DNA from: Plasmopara viticola
Lineage: Eukaryota; Oomycota; Peronosporomycetes; Peronosporales; Peronosporaceae
Direction of reading: 5' to 3'
NCBI GenBank assembly: GCA_001695595.3
Contig: MBPM02000157.1
Coordinates: 32,067-96,066, forward strand
DNA: 64,000 bases
In this document: piece after piece, positions 1 through 11,669 of the stretch
Layout of the letters: each line of letters starts with the position of its first letter
How positions within the stretch are numbered: position 1 is the first letter of the stretch
Notes under the pieces: generated by a model
The model's input: the letters and a program-made list of their open reading frames with translations, nothing else
Database searches by the model: none
What the model was told of the DNA's origin: nothing
Program-made: the position numbers and the translations under genes

Positions 1-3000
1 CCACTAGTAAGGCTGTAGCAGGAAAAAAATCGTACGAGCATTTCATTTAAAAACACTTCCCAATTTGCTTTAAGTATCAAATACTCTTTCTTCTCCACCA
101 ATTTTGCCCTGCTCGCCGCCCAAGCCTCGTTCGACGACCGAATCGAATAAGTTTCCTCTGCGATTGTGTTACGACCAGACAACGTGGGCTTTATCTCAGT
201 GGCAATCGCTTCAAGGATGCAAGTCCATCAGACGATTATTGCGGACGCACACGTTGTCCAATCTCACGAGGAAAAACTAATGGCTAATTTGGGATGAATT
301 CGTCAACGCGATGCACGGCTATGGTGAATGAAGTGCAATCATATCAGAAGTATCTGGATAAGAAGCTAGGAAAGCAAAGTATAGATACTTGCCGGATCTA
401 ACCGTTAGTAAGTTGATCTATCCAGCTCTGCTTTTTCTAATAAAGGCAAAGTGTCGGTGATTGTTCAAACCTAGTGATCAGGCAGATGTGCGACAAAACA
501 ACGTGAAGAGCTTGTAAACTGGCCATGTATTGATAGCAAGCGCTTGATCAGAGACAATTATGAGCTTTTTGTGCTAGCAAAGAAAAATCGGAAAGCCAAC
601 GAATAAGTGAGCGCTAAACTACAGCGGCGAAACAAACTGAAGCTGACAGATTATGTATAACTAATCACTAATGTACTATCGGGGCTTCTGACTCGGGAGG
701 GTAACGATTGGATAGCACAAACAGTTGCGGCGATCAACTTGCAGTCTTGCTGACAGCCCAAAATAGTTGATAGATGAGCTTAAAGCTTTTTGAGCAGGAA
801 GCGGTAAGATCTCAGTGCTAATAGAGTCTGACCAAATAGCTGAGTCACAAGCAACTTCAAAGCTGACGAAAACGGGCTGTTGGAAAATCCGATGCAAGCG
901 TGAGCGTAATTTGATCTAAAAGGTGGTGTTACTTTAGAATCGAGAACAATATATATATATATAGAAATTTGATACGTAGCCAGCACTTTTGGTAAGCTGG
1001 CCATCACACCTCCAAATGTGTTTTGAAGTGGTTGGCTTTAATGGCGTTTGATTGACTAAATTGTTTATTCTCGGTCGGGTATCAATTCTTAGAAATTACA
1101 CTGCTGGTATAAGATTGTGAGTCTTCCATGTTACGATAACTGCATGACCCTCTCTATTCTTAGTGAAATGCAGCAGTTTACAGCGCTCTTGAACGACACG
1201 ACCTAGCATTTCGAAAGAACATTCCGACACAATTGCCTGTCTGCCTCAAAACAATGCATTTATAGATGCTTCCCTGCTCGTGCTACTTGTCGTAACAGCT
1301 TTTACACTGCGTCACCAAGTGAATTAGGAAGACGTTCCTCACATTTGCAAATCGAATGTTTTGTACGACCACTTACAACCCAACTCTTCTGCGAAGTGTC
1401 TGTTATAGGTACGAGACATGAAGTGTGAGGCGTCGCTGGACTCCTTTTAAGCAAAAAGTCCAGCTGTCCAGTATCACACTGGCTAGTTGTGCTCTGACTA
1501 TCACTGTCTGTAGGTATGCTGGAGGAAACGTTGATGGATGTACGAGAGGCTCTACTAACCGTTGAGTACGGCGTTCGTCATTATAGAAACTCAACCATTT
1601 GTGTGTACGGATCAATTATAATTTGAATCTTTGTGTAGATGTTAACGATTATTCGTTGCTCATGCTGTTCACGTCTTACCAAACGCGCCTTGTTACTGCC
1701 ACCATTGACTTTACTAGTGACATTAAGTATTGCCTCTTGGTTTGAAAGCCGCTATCTAAGTGCTTTTGATGCATCAATGCTATGACTTTCTTTGCTAGTA
1801 TTGCTTTTGTGTTCTTGTCTATGCTTGTTGCAACTCTGCTGGTTGTGTGTTATCCGCTCTTGCGCAAATGCTGCAAAACTTTTACGACCCAACAGAAAGG
1901 TGGTGGCGCTCTGACTCGTTCCACTCGCTCTCACATCCATTGGTTGGTCCACAGTTGGTTTCATGGGCCTCCTAAATCGTGCTGCGCTTGGCGCCGTTAG
2001 TAATTTATGCACGCAATAGAGCATCATACAGATGCTGCTTATGAGTAGTGTGCTGCTTTCGACGACATTGTGCCGTCGATTGGGAAAGTTATTCCTTGCG
2101 GCAAATGTATCCGGAAAATGACATGGCACAGCTCTCCCCCAGACTTGCACTATTGAAAGTATGTAGACATACAAAAAGCACGGAAAGGTTGCGTAAAAAT
2201 TCGCGTTTTGGTCGTGGGAGAAATTGTATTTTGGGTTAAGATGCATGTATGAGCGGAGAATTGATATTCGAACGAGATTTAACCGTTTAGCCAATCAGAA
2301 CACCATGAAAGCCAAATCAGTTTTATTCATTTTTGGAGGGGTGGTGGCCAGTTGAGCAAAAGTGGTAGCTGCGTATCAAATTCCAACATATAACATGGAT
2401 TGAATGGAATCTTTGATCGGTCGAAATTACTAGGGATCAAGGCGTAGCTTTACTGTTGAGGCCTGCTATAGGAAAATGACGGAGATCTCCGAGAAGATCC
2501 CGGAATAATATATCACAGCGACTTGCCTTTTTTGATGGACAACCTTCTACTTCGCCCCGATACTGTTAAGACTGCTGCAGAGCTTTCCAAACAGATCAGT
2601 TTGCTTCCAGCTTAACTCGACTAATATTTGGCTGCGTATAGTGCCGACAGAAACATCGCACATACAGTTTGCCTGATTTGAATCGATAAGAAGAATGTAC
2701 TCCATGATTAATGACAATGCAATCCTTGCGACAAATGAGACATAAATATGAACGTTCGCAAACACGCGTGACCTATATAAAGACAAATAGCTTGATTGCA
2801 AATGTTCCCACTTTTCATGGCTGCCTACTTACGTCGTAGGCATGAGCGTTAATACTTCAAAGGATCATGCATTCAGCCAATTATTACTGCACTTGGCGAC
2901 ACAAATTGCATCGCAAGTCAGGCTAAAAAAGCAATTTCTAAGAAACTATTTCAGCACTGTATTTTAAAGTAGCTATTTTGATCACAGTTCTGTTTGCAAG

Positions 3001-6000
3001 CTGCGCTGCATCAGCTCATTTTTTGTCGCAGACGGGTAAGTTTTGCAATCAAAATTAAACGAGATGTCTTGCTCGTGACCGGATAGAGCTGCATTTTGCA
3101 ATCCGATGGCATAGAACGAAGCATCGCAAGTAACACTAAGCCGTTTTGCCGTATCCCGCAACGTCGAGACTCGCACACACCCTTGGCCTTCTTCTTAAAA
3201 TCAGGATGTAGGCCTTGAAAGGTCAGCGTACGCCTGTGCTAATCATTGACAGGGTATATAACTTCCGCCAAATTTTTGAAATCGTACTGTAGGTCAAGCG
3301 GCAACAGCGATTACATCCTTAGAAATCACACAGACGCTGCGGCTTCGAGCAAAAGAGCCGAGAAATCAAATATACTCTTCTGCAAAGATATGTTTCCGCT
3401 TAAAAGCACACAAAGACCATTTTGCCTTCATTACCATTAGTTTTGATCAAAGTCCGCCGGCTTTGGTGGGTTCTGTCAATGAGCCGACGCGTGAGTCGCA
3501 GACTCGACTCACTGGCTGAAGTCATTGGTCTTCGCACACTTTTTACTTGTATCTATAACTTTGGCGTACTCAATAGTTAAGCAAGTACGACTATATCTAC
3601 TATACTTGTTGTTGCATATCTTTACGCTACAATTTGACTATAATATTTAAGTGTACTTGTAACAACAAAAGCAAAAAAATATTTTCCTTCTGCGCTAATT
3701 GTTTAAGCTGCTACAAAATCTTCAACAACTGCTGGTGTCGAAATGTCTTGACGCTAGTGTGACATTGTGTCGTACTTCTTCTTGCGCTCTAGTATGAATC
3801 CCCTTCTCAATTCATAAACGTCAGTGAATGCCACACTCTGCTTGTCTTCCACCTCTTTTTTGCATTCGCTACCTTAAAATGCATAAAATGACCGCTTTTC
3901 AACGTCATCTTCTGTCCTATTTTTGGGGGCATTTTAAGTCGCAAAATGTCTTTTTAGCTCGATGATCTCTAACATATGACCTTGTTTCTCTCTGCGTAAC
4001 TTGTCTTTGCAGTCTTAAACGTCTCTGCTTTTCGATGCACTTCACCGAACAGGTCTTGTTGTGCTTGCACTGTCTTGCTAGCGCTTTCCGAATTTCTTCG
4101 ATTGCTTGGTTAAAGTAAGGCCCTAAGTTGCTGGCATAACTCTGGTTAACAGCATTTGCTTTGTTACGCTTCAGCTGAGGAATGAGAATTGCAAAAAAAA
4201 GCTCAAGTTCTTCTTATTCTACAAGCTTGCTCGTTTCCGTACTCTAACCTCAGCTGTTATCAGCATACTTTGTTTAACGATGGTAGTCGATACTGCTCTG
4301 CAACACACTGCTACTCATTCAAACGAATATATTAAACAATTTGTTTCCGAAGAAACAAGATAACATATTTGTTGTCTTTGTTTTATCGCAAATAGCACCA
4401 CCTCCAATTGCAACTAGCCTGGAGTCATCAATTCGACTGACGTCTTTGATGCAGATTTACGTAAGTTGCTGTGCTCCCCGCGAAATACTCTGGTGTTGCG
4501 CCAAGGCTGATGAAGCGCATTTTTACGTAAAGTCACATGGTATCTCATGTGCTAAGCCCACTTCGCAACTATCAATTCTAAGACATCTTGGTGCCCAGCA
4601 CCGTCTCTGTGCAAAAGAAGTACACGTGAAGTGCCTTCGACAGATATTAAGAGTGAGCGCTAGGGTCGTCGGTGAATCAGCCTAAACAAGTGCAAATTTC
4701 GCTCACTAGAAAAATTCCCTCTGGGCTGACACGATAGCGTATGTGCGTATTAAAAAAATGCACATTCCACTTCCTTCCGTTTATGACCAGCACCCAAAAG
4801 CCCGACTGAATTGTGTTATTGGCATGAGGCGACGATTTATTTACACAAATAAATCTAATATATGCTGAAATACATTGCCTGCTTCCAAGTAGCAAGCAAT
4901 TTAGTGGTCGAGTGCTCTCTGACTCAATTTGATAAGAACGTCAAGAGCGCGTCATGAGCTACCAGAAAATGTAGATGAAATCCTTCGAGAAGTGCATGAC
5001 AGGCCACTATTTGCCACACGCTACGTTATGACTAATATCGAGGTGCACCTGTTACGTTCAGCATATACACTGATTGTTTGGCGCTGCGTCTAGTTGCGAG
5101 AAGTCTTCATCTCTTTCAGCATGGTCTGTCTGCTCGGAAAAACAAGTAGGCGGTTATTGCACTGTATCGAAAATTACATTTTTGATGATAGTATTTCGCA
5201 ACATCCAAATGATGACCACCTCCTTAACTCGTGCAGTCCATCAGATACGATGAGTACAATCAAGAACTAGTTGCGAATTATGTATGCTATCAGGCACAAA
5301 CTGAACGAATGTCTTCGCCGTATTACTACTTTGGAGGAAAATTTAACAGCGTATAGAGTCAGCACTGGTATATAGTGTGTACGCGAGTGAAAAAAACAGG
5401 ATATGCTCAGCTTAACGGCGGGCTGTTAGTGCACAGCATCGGTAAGCTTGATGCTTCGCAAATGTCCTTTCAAATGACGTCAGTTATGTGCAAGGATCAT
5501 TCTTAAATGTAATGCAGCATTAAATGACGCTCATTTTGGACCGCAAAAAAACTTTCGCGGCAGTATCGCGTACTTTTCTTGATCTCGTTTGTGAACGTGG
5601 GCTCATAAGCTGGCTCGCTCCATTTGGTTCTGCCAACGCACTTTGCCGCAAATCCCATGCGAACATCTCCTCCCCTATCACTTAGTTTTGATGAGATTTT
5701 TATTCCGTATTTCCACCGACTCTCTTGGCCGCGTAAAAATCACTATATTTGTGTATTAATTTAGCGAAAGGGATATCTCGTCGTAGTCACAGATTTAAAC
5801 ACTCCGACTAGGATCGTAGTAGATGCTGTTTTCGACACCTCGCTATCCCAGGTCGGTTTTTCAGTACCACTGTCCATGATTCATGTTGGCGTTATAAATG
5901 AAGTCCGTAAACGATTTTAGCACCAACCTTAAATTAATCGGCTGCACAATTTAAAACAGACCAACAAAGAAAGCACACTTGTATTGGACTGTAAAATAGC

Positions 6001-9000
6001 TACGCTTCGTCGTTTTCTATCCTAGTATATTTCAACCCTTTTTTGGTAAAGTAAACTCTCAATAACACCGAGCGGTGTCTGACCCCGCTTTAAGGTAGAA
6101 AAAGTAACAATTGTTAGCGTCTGCGTGACCCAATTAAGGAAGTTGCGACTCTTCTTGCAGTTGCAGCTCAGCGTTACGACTTCCCGTGTATAACCCTAAT
6201 GTCAAATGGAGAAACGGTAATGCACGGACTGTTTTTCAGGTAAAAAAAGTCAAGCTTGCTAGCACTGCGAGCTTCTGCTTTATTCTTCGCCGACGAGGAG
6301 AGCGGTATTCTCATTAGATATTGGCACGACACCGCCACAAAAGCAGTGTCACACTTCGCTAATTATTTATCCGAATAGCACAAGACACACTGCTACTCAC
6401 AGTGCATAAAAAAACGATGAGCACGAATACAAATGGCTATAAAAGCATTGAAACGCTCACTTTTGCCGTTACCAGACAAATGTCAACTTCAGCAATCAAG
6501 AAATTGCAGGGCAAACAAATTTGCGCCACGTTATACAGGCTTGGCAAAGATATCAACGTTATTGAAGATGAATATTTACCAGACATAGGTACGTCGTCAC
6601 GACCGTATATAATGTTTTCGAAGAGTGACACAAGCCCTTTTACTCTGAGCTGCTTCCAATAATATAGCAGCGCGTGTAGTAAAGCCCCTTCTGGCAAGAC
6701 TGCCGATTGATTGAACGACCCGCCCAGTTTTCTGCGCACGTAGAACAGTCCTTAACCTTAGTGCACCTAAAATTTGCTGCTTTAACCGACAAAGCAGATA
6801 TGATGTTTCGTGATTCGAGTGACACATATTCATCACCGTCGCCCCTGCCGCCAAGGTGCATTATTCACCAGTATGCGTTATGCGTAACATTTTGCTCGTC
6901 AATATCGTATTGCATTGTCATTGATACTGCATTGTCTTTTATTTATAGCAAATGCTTCCATTCAAACTATTCTGTCGCAATCTAACTAACTTCTTTAAAG
7001 CGCTCTTTTTTCGTAAGATCCAAACATGGTATCTTTTTGATTGACTATATAGTCACCTCCGCCATAATCGCCATTTGACTTATTAAGTTTTTTGCGCAGA
7101 AATTTGTCCACTTTCAGGCATGCTGACCTCTCAATCTGGCCGCGGCTCCAGACAAAATGAATATGAGCCATTCTCGATTAAAGTGAATCATCATTTAACT
7201 TTACCTGTCACTAAGAATTTATCATGGGTTGATTATAAAGGGCTTAACCGAGTTTTGAAAGTTTCTCCTATTTGGCTAATTAAATGTGTTGGTCAGTTGT
7301 ATACCCTTTGAAAATCGTTTGATCAACATTTGGCTCACTGATCGGATCTTCCAGTTACTTGGTTTTGGCAGGCTAAGAAATCAAATATGACATTTAAAAG
7401 ATCACCACGAATCTCCATGATCAAGCATTGTCTTAACAGTACGCGATATTTAGCCAGCCAAATTCTCAGGCACGAATAAGCCACATGCCAGCGACACTTC
7501 GATACATCACGGTGGTCATCCGCTCTAGTCATTCCGTTTAAATAGGCTTCATGCACTGCGATCGTTTTACGTTTAGCTGGTCTGCTATCATACTCCCCGC
7601 ACTGCGAGCGTCTTACATTTGACTGGACTGCTATCCTCAACAAAAAAGCTCATTATGTTCATCGTTTAGTCTAATACAGATAGTCCGAATTCATGTGCTT
7701 CATGTCAAATTGCCTTTTGTTTTCGCACCTTGTCAAAGCGCACACCGGGGCTCCGTCCAAAGTCACCTTATATTCGGTACCTCCATTTGACAAATGCACA
7801 TCTTTATTCTAATCCCAACATTGTAATGTGTTCGGCTTCGAAAGCATGGCTTCCAAACAGACGAGAAAAAATGGTAATCAGAAAAGTTTTTTTTGTCATC
7901 AGATTCAAAACGTAAGTCTGCTATTTTGCTTGTCAATCCTTTCTTTCTTGTTCGAAATATTTCCGATATTCACGCATCTGATTTGGTTGTTAATCATGCC
8001 TCACGGTGGTCTTAGTCGGGGCGACGTCACTATAATTTCGTAGGCACTTGTATAATTTTCACATAAATTTATACGAATTTAGATCAGCCCCTTCTCTTTT
8101 CAAAATTTGTCTCCGGGTCTTGACAAGTGCATAGATGCGACTAGAAATCATAGACTTGTTCTGGCTACGAAATAACATGCCCTGGGCAAATGCACAAGCT
8201 GATGATGCTAAAAGCCTTGCTGACTGCTACTTGTCGCAGTCTCGACACGCAAAGAGTCATCAAGCATACGGATGCTCGCTTTTCTAAAGTGCTTAAATAT
8301 CAGAAGCTTATAGCTATAAAGATTGTCATAACATTATTACCGACTACCTCGCTGGATTAAGTAAAATTTGCTGATATACATGGTGCTAGAAATGTATCTG
8401 TCGAGAGCAACAGCAAGTTTTATTAATTTGCATTTATCAACGATTTGCCATGCCGCTTTTCGATTCACAGTGTGATCCTCGGGTAAGAGATCTGAGATAA
8501 AGATCGAGAGATTCTTATAGCCCATCGCTTCACCAACATATGGCATTACACTGGTCAAACTTAAGGGGTTGCTCGTGAAATTGAACAGTCCAGTAGACTT
8601 AAGCTCGGATGATTGGAACGAATTGATATCGACAATTTAGAAAGAGCTACTTCGAAGAACGTATTGCTTAAGTTACCTTTATACGCTGCCAATCAAGAGC
8701 CTGGTCATGAAAAAAGTTTGGTCGCGAATGAGGATGGGACTTGTCATGCCAATTTACGTCGAGATCACCATGAACCAGCCAAGAATTTCTTTGGTTGACG
8801 AATGAATTTAGAATCACATTGATATGTTTTAGGGAGAAGGATTGCTTTCGCCCTGATGCTAAAGTCATGCGTGACAAACTCTCATACCTATAATCCCGGT
8901 AAAAGTGAAGTCGAGCCAACAACTGAGTTAGACGATCCAATCATATTATTCTTTTCGATTGGTAGAGGAATAAATTACCTACAACGTCTGTTGCCACTAA

Positions 9001-9029
9001 GTGTAGACTTCGTTCGGATTTAGGTAAAG
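1..9029. other. Gene-poor, AT-rich region without a recognised gene
   Basis: Six-frame reading gives only short open frames (the longest is 180 codons on the minus strand at 1752-2294) with no domain I recognise and no convincing start context. A stretch around 3760-4110 reads on the minus strand as broken, highly charged helix-like peptide with stops and frame changes, which suggests an old gene relic of unknown identity. Otherwise I see no RNA gene and no intact transposon ends. Confidence 0.5.
949..963. repeat. (AT)n microsatellite
   Basis: A short run of alternating A and T of about 15 bases. No gene is attached to it. Confidence 0.8.
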
Positions 9030-9067
9030 GCGATGATTGCAAATGCTACAGCATTTGCAATCATCGC
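9030..9067. repeat. Perfect 17-bp inverted repeat with 4-base loop
   Basis: The left arm GCGATGATTGCAAATGC (9030-9046) is followed by loop TACA and then the exact reverse complement (9051-9067). There is no T run after it and no flanking gene that would make it a terminator. It may be a foldback remnant or an extrusion-prone site. Confidence 0.85.
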
Positions 9068-9771
9068 TACGGTGTCCCAAAAACTCATTTTTTCCAGCTC
9101 AAACTTATCCTTTACCTTATCTTCTTCAAAAGGCTCACGGCAAAATTAAAGCCACCCGTACAGCTCAACACGCACATCAGTGTAATAAAGTGGCACTTGC
9201 CAGATTTGGTAAGGGCCCCCTAACACTCTGAGTTCCGAAACGCTTATTAACGGATGCAGGACTCCATTAATCGTGAAGTTGCGGACGGTCATACATTTTG
9301 AGTCCGTCAGCAGAGCTAACTACGCTTCTCCGGTGGCTTTTGATAAGGGTGCTGGTCCTGACTACTGATTTGTCTGAGTAGACCATGGACGAGTAGGTGG
9401 TGCCGTACCTTTTTCTCAGAGGGCGATAGGTACGTAACCTATCAAATGGGATGCATATAATATGTTTTTTTTGCTAGTGCCCTTTCCTTTGTATATTGAC
9501 TGCATCAAATACCAATGACAATTGGTTAAAACGGATCACGTCCTTTCTAGCTTCAAGCCGATGAGACTCATTCGCTACCCAGCGAACGATGCCTATGAGA
9601 AACACAAACGCTTGCTGTCGTGAGTACACTAGCTACTTGTGATGTCCTAAAACGGGTTGTTTTTGTTTAATGCTATAGCTTGTCTTTCGCTTTTTATTTG
9701 CTAATCGTACGACCCTGACATAATGGCTTGAGATATTACCTGTCAGAGTTATAAATCCGCTAATTCTCGAA
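9068..9771. other. Intergenic, nothing recognised
   Basis: No open frame with a recognisable domain and no RNA gene. It ends at the upstream target-site copy of the SINE-like insertion. Confidence 0.5.
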
Positions 9772-9785
9772 TATATTGCGTATTA

Positions 9786-10109
9786 GTCTTGGAAAGGTTG
9801 GGGTGACGCCCTGCTTCCAAGCGCGGGGGCTATATACTCGCGCACTTCGGGCAGGTGCTCTCGGGCATTTGCAGGTCTCTAACGAGTCTCACCCTCGACG
9901 CGACGGTCTCCAGCACCGGACGCCACCTGGGCTCTTACCAATTCAGAGCTAAACAAAATAATGGAAGACCCTCACGACCTCGGTGCTAGCTGCACTGCCC
10001 GCCGAACGAGACCCGACGTATGCGGACACCACTCTATGCCGTGGACTAGCCAGACTGAGCCTAGCACGTGCATAACTTGGCAACGCGATAACGTAATACA
10101 TTACATTAT
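9786..10109 (+). mobile_element. SINE-like retroposon, copy 1
   Basis: A 324-bp block bounded by an exact 14-bp direct repeat, TATATTGCGTATTA, at 9772-9785 and 10110-10123, as expected for a target-site duplication. It begins near GGAAAGGTTGGGGTGACGCC, has a GC-rich body and ends in a TAATACATTACATT-type simple tail. A second copy at 16731-17056 has the same ends but a different flanking duplication. No protein is encoded. The long, variable target duplications point to LINE-driven retroposition. I cannot see clear tRNA-type A and B boxes, so the family assignment is inference. A solo LTR is the main alternative, but LTR insertions normally give 4-6 bp duplications. Confidence 0.65.
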
Positions 10110-10123
10110 TATATTGCGTATTA

Positions 10124-10388
10124 ATGTCGATACGGCACCGCATATTATACACGAGATTGCCAAACAGCAAAGTATGCCGGTAAGTCACCGGTATTGGTAC
10201 CGATCTTGTATACGTGATGACGTCAGCGGCTTGTAAAGCAATCTAGAAGATCTTATAGATTATGATTGGCTTAGGCGTAGCAATAGGTTTGCGAACTAAG
10301 GACTTCTTAATTATTCACTTCACAATTTGCCTTCTAATCAACAAGATACCAGCCGCAACCAACTTTTAACTCCACGCCCGACGCTACG
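10124..10388 (+). other. Possible leader or LTR remnant of the Copia relic
   Basis: Non-coding sequence between the SINE-like insertion and the Copia gag start. By position it may be the LTR and untranslated leader of the element. No matching second LTR is in the window, so its ends cannot be set. Confidence 0.3.
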
Positions 10389-11595
10389 ATGTCTGTAAAG
10401 CGCGCTGATATTGTCCTGGGGACCGGGAACTACTTTTACGAGGAGTTCGCCATTCAAATCACGCTGGCGAGGAAACGTCTACTGGCGCACAATCAGATAG
10501 TCAAGTCTGAGGTCGATATGATTGAAACGTGGGTGCTTAATGACACGAAGGCCATGGAAATCATTGCTCAGGGAGTGGCGATTGAGCATCACACAAAGAT
10601 CCGGTCGGCTACGACGGCGAACACACGCTACGAGACTTCTACAGCCGCTTGACGATGCACAATCGAGTGTCAATGACTCGCCGTCTCCATGAAGTCAAAA
10701 TGAAGCAATGGCAAGGCATTTAGACAGCTTTGATGAGCTGATTGTCGAACTTTAAACGTCGGGAAAGCCGCTCTATGCGGCTCGCCAGGTAGTGATTTTG
10801 ATGAGCAGCCTGTCCTCGGAGTATGAGCTGACTTCGTCAATCGTAAGAATCTCAAGGAAGTCGCGCTTATTGAAGTCAAGGAAAAAATGTTGTAGGAGTA
10901 CAAGCGGCAGGAGATGAAGGAATCCACGGAGCGCGCATTCAAGGTCAAGCAGGACGGTTCAAAGGATGCCAATCCAATGGCCGAAAAAAGAACGGTTCGC
11001 GGAGGAATATCGATGGATTCAAGGGCATGTGTTTTAATTGTGGTCATGTCGAACATTTGAAGAGGGACTGCTGATACGGCACGAAAGAAAATGAGGCCGT
11101 GTTCGATGCAGGTGAAGGACGATGCGCTGGCTGGCTTATTGACAGCGGTTCTACGTCGTACATGACACTTCATTGGAGTGGTCATTTCGATTAAGAGGCT
11201 ATGGACGCTGGCTCAGAGGTAACTACCACAAACGGCAAGGTATTACAAGTGTCGTGAAAGAGGTGGTCAAGCTGATGGGTTTCAACGGCTTAAGTATCAA
11301 GATGTTAGAGGTCTTCCACATTCCAAGGCTTGAAAAGCACTTACTATCAGTCGGTAACCTGGATAGACGTGGCATGAAAGTGGAGTTTCAAAATGCAATT
11401 TGCGTGATTTGGTGTTTGAACCGCGCACTCTTCAAGGGAAAGAAGGACGGCAACGCGCATGTTTTATACTAAGAACAAGACGAGGGTCGATTTGTGGACT
11501 ACGCAGGGATTGACAATGAGTAGGAGCTTTCGTATGCCCGCTTGGGCTGGCCAAGACACAGCAAGCCACAACTGGCGTACCCTTAAGTGCCAAAC
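10389..11595 (+). pseudogene. Decayed Ty1/Copia gag-protease relic
   Basis: An 87-codon open frame from 10389 has gag-like helical sequence. It is followed, in broken frames, by a CCHC zinc knuckle (CFNCGHVEHLKRDC, 11030-11071), then an aspartic-protease active-site motif reading WLIDSGSTSYMT (about 11130-11165), then gag-pre-integrase sequence (IPRLEKHLLSVGNLDRRGM, about 11320-11380) and a trace of the pre-integrase WHARLGH region near 11530. This order is that of a Ty1/Copia polyprotein. Stops and frameshifts separate the parts, and the integrase, reverse transcriptase, RNase H and 3' LTR are absent, so it is a 5' fragment that can no longer move. It lies tail-to-tail with the Rif1 gene. 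Confidence 0.8.
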
Positions 11596-11645
11596 TACTC
11601 CTCGACATGATAATTTCAATAATGTGAAATAAGGTGTGCGATCTT

Positions 11646-11651
11646 TTTATT
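11646..11651 (-). promoter_or_regulatory. Putative poly(A) signal of the Rif1-like gene
   Basis: AATAAA on the minus strand about 20 bases past the TGA stop at 11670-11672. The position fits a short 3' UTR. It was found by motif only. Confidence 0.45.
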
Positions 11652-11669
11652 CTGTTCAACATATTTAAA

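Noticed and set aside
1782..2000. Small secreted (effector-like) protein with a hydrophobic N-terminus on the plus strand
   Set aside because: The first 22 residues look signal-peptide-like, but the rest is arbitrary-looking, overlaps another frame and has no RxLR-type or cysteine pattern to support it.
1752..2294. 180-codon minus-strand open frame as a gene
   Set aside because: No recognisable domain, overlapping open frames on the other strand, and base composition like the surrounding non-coding DNA.
9786..10388. The SINE-like block as the 5' LTR of the Copia relic
   Set aside because: Exact 14-bp and 11-bp flanking duplications around the two copies, and a 265-bp gap before gag, fit retroposition better. 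It is not excluded without genomic copies.
10670..11185. 171-codon minus-strand frame
   Set aside because: Antisense to the Copia zinc-knuckle and protease region, where real domain motifs read on the plus strand.
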